A stretch of DNA of 64,000 nt from an uncultured Phocaeicola sp. (GTDB lineage Bacteria > Bacteroidota > Bacteroidia > Bacteroidales > Bacteroidaceae): positions 40,695 to 104,694 of the forward strand of contig CALUJS010000004.1 in assembly GCA_944321015.1 (NCBI GenBank), given 5' to 3'. A program made the position numbers and the translations under genes. Positions within the stretch are counted from its first letter, which is position 1. Each line of letters opens with the position of its first letter. Below are positions 60,299 to 64,000 of the stretch, one piece after another. The notes beneath the pieces were generated by a model that was not told the origin of the DNA, ran no database searches, and was given only the letters and a program-made list of their open reading frames with translations.

Positions 60299-62635
60299 AT
60301 GCAAATGACGAATTACATAGACGAATTGAACGACAGCCAGCGTGAAGCTGTGTTGTATGTCGACGGCCCTTCGTTGGTGATAGCCGGAGCGGGGTCGGGC
60401 AAGACGCGTGTGCTGACTTACAAGATTGCCTATCTGCTGGAGCAGGGATACGACCCTTCCTCCATTCTGGCCCTGACCTTCACCAACAAAGCCGCGCGGG
60501 AGATGAAAAGCCGCATAGCCCGCCGCGTGGGGTGGGAGAAGGCGCGTCGCCTGTGGATGGGGACGTTTCACTCCATCTTTTTGCGCATCCTGCGCAAGGA
60601 AGCCGACAAAATCGATTTTCCGCCGGATTTTACTATATACGACCAGGCCGATTCGCGCAGTCTCATCCGGGCGATTGTCAAGGAAATGGGGCTGGATGAA
60701 AAGGTCTATAAGCCGGCTTCCGTCCAAAGCCACATCTCCAATGCCAAAAATCATCTGATTCTGCCGCAGGCCTACGCCTCGGATGCCGAGTTGCGCCGTG
60801 CCGACGAGACGGCAAAGATGTCGCGGACGTGCGACATCTACATGCGCTATTGGGAGCGGTGCAGACAGGCGGGCGCAATGGACTTCGACGACCTGCTGCT
60901 CTACACGTTTCTGCTGTTCGACCGTCATCCCGACATCTGCCGCAAGTATGCCGGGCGCTTCCGCTTTGTGCTTGTCGACGAATATCAGGACACCAATTTC
61001 GCCCAGCACCGCATCGTGTGGCAGCTGACGGCCGAGAATCAGCGCGTCTGCGTGGTGGGCGACGACGCGCAAAGCATCTATTCCTTTCGGGGCGCCAACA
61101 TTGACAACATATTGAAGTTCACGCGACAGTATCGCGACGCCAGGCTCTTCAAGCTGGAGCAGAACTATCGCTCCACGCAGACCATCGTGCGGGCGGCCAA
61201 CAGCCTGATTGAGAAGAATCACGAGCAGATACGCAAGGATGTGTATTCCGAGAACGAGCCGGGCGAGCGCATCAAGGTGACCTGCGCTTATTCGGACGTG
61301 GAAGAGGGCGAGATTGTGGCCAACAAGATAGTCGAGCTTCGCCGGAAGGAACATCTGGCGTATGCCGACTTTGCCATTCTCTATCGCACCAATGCCCAGT
61401 CGCGCGTGTTCGAGGAGACGTTGCGCAAGCGGGCCGTGCCTTATCGCATCTATGGCGGTCTGTCGTTTTATCAGCGCAAGGAGATAAAGGATGTGATTGC
61501 CTATTTCCGCCTGGTGGTCAATCCGCACGACGAAGAGGCTTTCAAGCGTGTGATTAATTATCCGGCCCGAGGGATAGGCGATATGACCGTGGGCAAGATT
61601 GTCAGTGCTGCCGTCGGGGCGCGCATCAGTCTGTGGGATGCCATCGGCAATCCGTCGGCTTGCGGATTGGATGTAAACAAAGGTACGCGCGCGAAACTTG
61701 ACGCGTTCCGTCAGCTCATCGAGAGCTTCCGCGAGCAGGTGGCGACGGCCGACGCCTTTGAGCTGGGGCAGGACATTATCCGTCGGTCGGGCATCATGAA
61801 TGACGTCTATCAGGACCGGACACCGGAGAACCTGAGCCGTCAGGAGAACATCGAGGAGCTGGTCAACGGCATTCATGACTTCTGCGACAGTCGTCGGGAG
61901 GAAGGCGGGGAGCCGGCCGGACTGACGGATTTCCTCTCGGAAGTGTCTTTGCTTTCCGACCAGGACGCGGATGATTCCGAAGATGACGACAAAGTGACTC
62001 TCATGACCATCCATTCGGCCAAGGGGCTGGAGTTTCATACCGTGTTCGTGGTCGGTCTGGAGGAAGACCTTTTTCCCAGCGCGCTGGCAAAAAATTCCAT
62101 GCGCGAACTGGAGGAGGAGCGTCGCTTGTTCTACGTGGCCATTACCCGTGCCGAGAAGCATTGTTTTCTGTCGTTTGCCCGCAGCCGTTTCCGATACGGA
62201 CACATGGAGTTCGGCAATCCCAGCTGTTTCCTGCGCGACATCGATGCCGACTGTTTGGACATGCCCGGTGGTGCCGGTCAGGCGTTCCCGGGAAGGAGTG
62301 TCGGGCGGGAACGCAAACCGGTGACAGCCGGGGAAGGTCGTGTCCGTCTGTTCGAACCGGCGGGCGGGGAAAGGAGGAAGGTGTCCTCTGTCGCATCGTC
62401 TGCTTTTCGGAAGGTCAAGACTGACAACCCGTCGCCGGCTTCCCCGTCGGCGGGTTCGGCCGAAACCTTCGGACTACGTGCGGGGCAGACCATTGTGCAC
62501 GAACGTTTCGGCGAGGGCGAAGTGGAGCGCATCGACGGCACGGGCGAGAACTGTAAGGCTACGGTTCGTTTTCGCAATGCCGGCGTGAAGCAGCTCTTGT
62601 TGAAGTTTGCCCGTTTTAAAGTGTTGGATAAATAA
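60299..62635 (+). CDS. ATP-dependent DNA helicase, PcrA/UvrD type
   Basis: Superfamily 1A 3'-5' helicase for nucleotide excision and mismatch repair and for removing stalled complexes. The motifs are complete: Q motif LNDSQREAV, Walker A AGAGSGKTRVLTY (29-41), LALTFTNKAAREMKSRI, Walker B LVDEYQDTNFAQ, VVGDDAQSIYSFRGA, EQNYRSTQTIV, TIHSAKGLEFHTVFVVGL and FYVAITRAEK. The C-terminal ~60 residues (HERFGEGEVERIDGTGEN) form the Tudor-like domain that binds RNA polymerase in PcrA. 778 residues. Either ATG 60299 or 60305 may start. 18 bp before nspC. Confidence 0.95.
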   Translation: MQMTNYIDELNDSQREAVLYVDGPSLVIAGAGSGKTRVLTYKIAYLLEQGYDPSSILALTFTNKAAREMKSRIARRVGWEKARRLWMGTFHSIFLRILRKEADKIDFPPDFTIYDQADSRSLIRAIVKEMGLDEKVYKPASVQSHISNAKNHLILPQAYASDAELRRADETAKMSRTCDIYMRYWERCRQAGAMDFDDLLLYTFLLFDRHPDICRKYAGRFRFVLVDEYQDTNFAQHRIVWQLTAENQRVCVVGDDAQSIYSFRGANIDNILKFTRQYRDARLFKLEQNYRSTQTIVRAANSLIEKNHEQIRKDVYSENEPGERIKVTCAYSDVEEGEIVANKIVELRRKEHLAYADFAILYRTNAQSRVFEETLRKRAVPYRIYGGLSFYQRKEIKDVIAYFRLVVNPHDEEAFKRVINYPARGIGDMTVGKIVSAAVGARISLWDAIGNPSACGLDVNKGTRAKLDAFRQLIESFREQVATADAFELGQDIIRRSGIMNDVYQDRTPENLSRQENIEELVNGIHDFCDSRREEGGEPAGLTDFLSEVSLLSDQDADDSEDDDKVTLMTIHSAKGLEFHTVFVVGLEEDLFPSALAKNSMRELEEERRLFYVAITRAEKHCFLSFARSRFRYGHMEFGNPSCFLRDIDADCLDMPGGAGQAFPGRSVGRERKPVTAGEGRVRLFEPAGGERRKVSSVASSAFRKVKTDNPSPASPSAGSAETFGLRAGQTIVHERFGEGEVERIDGTGENCKATVRFRNAGVKQLLLKFARFKVLDK

Positions 62636-62653
62636 GCATATCATGTATATATA

Positions 62654-63847
62654 ATGGAAAGTAATTTGCATTTTTCTGCTGTGTCAAGCTGTTTGGACAG
62701 CATTCCTTCGCCCTGCTATGTGATGGAGGAAGCCCTTTTGCGTCGTAATTTGGAACTGATAGACGCGGTGTCCCGTCGGGCCGGGGTGGAGATCATATTG
62801 GCTTTTAAGTCGTTCGCCATGTGGCGTTCGTTCCCCATATTCCGTGAATATATCCGTTTCACCACGGCCAGCTCGCCCTATGAGGCGCGTTTGGCTTTGG
62901 AAGAGTTTGGCAGTCGGGCGCATACGTATTCTCCGGCCTATACCGAGGCCGATTTCCCGGAGATTATGCGTTGCAGCAGCCATATCACGTTCAATTCCTT
63001 TAGTCAGTATGAGCGTTTTTATCCGATGGTGAAGAGCGGCAGCGAACCGATTTCGTGCGGCATTCGTGTCAATCCGGAATATTCCGAGGTGGAAGTGGAG
63101 CTTTATAATCCTTGTGCGCCCGGCACTCGTTTCGGGATAACGGCCGATATGCTGCCGACCCGTTTGCCAGAGGGGATTGAAGGATTTCACTGCCATTGCC
63201 ACTGCGAGAGCAGTTCTTATGAGCTGGAACGCACGTTGCAACATCTGGAAGCAAAGTTCTCGGCATGGTTTCCTCAGTTGAAATGGCTCAATCTGGGCGG
63301 AGGCCATCTGATGACACGCGAGGATTATGATGTAGAGCATCTTATTCGGTTGCTCCAAGGGTTAAAGGCGCGTTATCCTCATTTGGATATCATATTGGAA
63401 CCCGGCTCGGCCTTTACGTGGCAGACCGGACCTTTGGTCAGTACGGTGGTGGATATTGTGGAGAGCCGGGGCATCCGTACCGCCATTTTGGATGTGAGCT
63501 TCACCTGCCATATGCCCGATTGTCTGGAGATGCCCTACCAGCCTCGTGTGCGCGGAGCGGAAACATTGCCTGCCGAAGCCGTAAAAGATGCTGCCCCGGA
63601 TGAATATGTTTATCGCCTGGGAGGGAATAGTTGCTTGAGCGGTGACTATATGGGCTCTTGGCGGTTCGATCATCCGTTGCAGGTGGGCGAGCGCATCATC
63701 TTCGAGGATATGATACATTATACTATGGTGAAAACCAATATGTTTAATGGCATTCAACACCCGTCGATAGCTCTTCTTCATGCCGATGGGAAGTTGGAAA
63801 TCTACAAGCATTTTACATACGCGGACTATAAAAATCGCATGAGTTGA
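62654..63847 (+). CDS. nspC: Carboxynorspermidine decarboxylase
   Basis: PLP-dependent alanine-racemase-fold decarboxylase that makes spermidine or norspermidine from the carboxy form, the last step of the carboxyspermidine route common in gut Bacteroidales. It shows the PLP lysine in IILAFKSFAMW (Lys52), GFHCHCHCESSSYELE, WLNLGGGHLMTRED, EPGSAFTWQTG and the active-site Cys region FTCHMPDCLEMPY. 397 residues. Probably cotranscribed with the helicase gene. Confidence 0.93.
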   Translation: MESNLHFSAVSSCLDSIPSPCYVMEEALLRRNLELIDAVSRRAGVEIILAFKSFAMWRSFPIFREYIRFTTASSPYEARLALEEFGSRAHTYSPAYTEADFPEIMRCSSHITFNSFSQYERFYPMVKSGSEPISCGIRVNPEYSEVEVELYNPCAPGTRFGITADMLPTRLPEGIEGFHCHCHCESSSYELERTLQHLEAKFSAWFPQLKWLNLGGGHLMTREDYDVEHLIRLLQGLKARYPHLDIILEPGSAFTWQTGPLVSTVVDIVESRGIRTAILDVSFTCHMPDCLEMPYQPRVRGAETLPAEAVKDAAPDEYVYRLGGNSCLSGDYMGSWRFDHPLQVGERIIFEDMIHYTMVKTNMFNGIQHPSIALLHADGKLEIYKHFTYADYKNRMS

Positions 63848-63867
63848 TAAATTTTCTTGTGCAAATG

Positions 63868-63898
63868 TTTGCAGGTTTCAAAATAATGCCTACCTTTG
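63868..63898 (+). promoter_or_regulatory. Promoter of tRNA-Gly
   Basis: TTTG (63868-63871) lies 19 nt upstream of TACCTTTG (63891-63898), the full Bacteroidetes consensus. Predicted start near 63905, about 22 nt before the mature tRNA. Confidence 0.88.
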
Positions 63899-63926
63899 CA
63901 TCCGCAATCGAGAAACAAAGGTTGAC

Positions 63927-63999
63927 GCGGAAATAGCTCAGTTGGTAGAGCACAACCTTGCCAAGGTTGGGGTCGCGAGTTCGAGTCTCGTTTTCCGCT
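63927..63999 (+). tRNA. tRNA-Gly, anticodon GCC
   Basis: Acceptor stem GCGGAAA (63927-63933) pairs with TTTCCGC (63992-63998), discriminator T. The D arm AGCTCAGTTGGTAGAGC is standard. The anticodon stem CAACC/GGTTG holds the loop TTGCCAA, giving anticodon GCC (glycine). The T arm contains the standard GTTCGAGTC loop region. Length 73 nt. The window ends one base later, so an encoded CCA cannot be judged and further tRNAs may follow. Confidence 0.96.
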
Positions 64000-64000
64000 C

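Noticed and set aside
60257..62203. 648-codon minus-strand frame
   Set aside because: Antisense shadow of the PcrA/UvrD helicase gene.

Overview
This window comes from a Bacteroidales chromosome, most likely Bacteroides or a close relative. The evidence is recurrent promoters of the Bacteroidetes type (-7 element TAnnTTTG, often with TTTG about 19-20 nt upstream), Bacteroidetes-type lipoproteins, a ribosomal protein S16 with a long Ala/Glu/Lys tail, a lipoprotein-type TamA homologue, an HU-SPOR protein and a single-chain tandem acyl-CoA dehydratase activase. Genus and species cannot be fixed from sequence reading alone.

Layout. 1-3.7 kb: galactokinase (cut by the window edge), galM and folC on the minus strand. 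4-7.4 kb: a TonB-domain lipoprotein, rpsP, and a DUF1810-ADP-ribosylglycohydrolase fusion whose C-terminal tail is cut off by an in-frame TGA. 7.5-11.7 kb: a hexuronate locus (lacI-type regulator and uxaB, divergent from uxaC). 11.8-14.7 kb: cobU-cobT-cobS-cobC, the lower part of cobalamin synthesis. 14.8-25 kb: rRNA methyltransferase, TamL-like barrel, metallo-beta-lactamase-fold protein, glycosidase-like protein, an ATP-grasp-like protein, OPT transporter and esterase. 25-32 kb: a nucleotidyltransferase paralogue that has lost key residues, galE, and a second cobalamin cluster (cobB, cobQ, cobD, cbiB). 32.4-38.4 kb: a 1405-residue dehydratase activase, TetR regulator, LrgB and LrgA. 38.9-44.3 kb: a PurF-like protein without the catalytic Cys, pepT, a Kef-type antiporter and a HIT protein. 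44.5-55.1 kb: an A+T-richer defence island with a four-gene Wadjet/MksBEFG-type SMC system (jetABCD) followed by two overlapping DUF262 genes. 55-64 kb: META-domain and other lipoproteins, rfbC, HU-SPOR, FHA and HAD proteins, a PcrA/UvrD helicase, nspC and tRNA-Gly(GCC).

Three things stand out. First, the jetABCD + DUF262 pair island is bracketed by two near-identical 31-bp hairpins about 10.6 kb apart. Its first DUF262 gene is broken by one missing base in a C run, exactly inside the conserved N-terminal motif. Second, six intergenic regions carry a degenerate repeat with a strict 22-bp period (an ATAT core phased with a GCTCG/GAGCG palindrome). One of these runs in register with a seven-copy 22-bp array of different sequence, and another is preceded by a 41-bp tandem array. 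I do not recognise this repeat family. Third, several proteins have lost catalytic or terminal parts (ADP-ribosylglycohydrolase tail, nucleotidyltransferase metal-binding Asp residues, PurF Cys1).

Start codons were chosen by family alignment, signal peptides and promoter position, so several differ from the longest possible reading frame. Domain assignments come from recognising motifs by eye; no database search was run.
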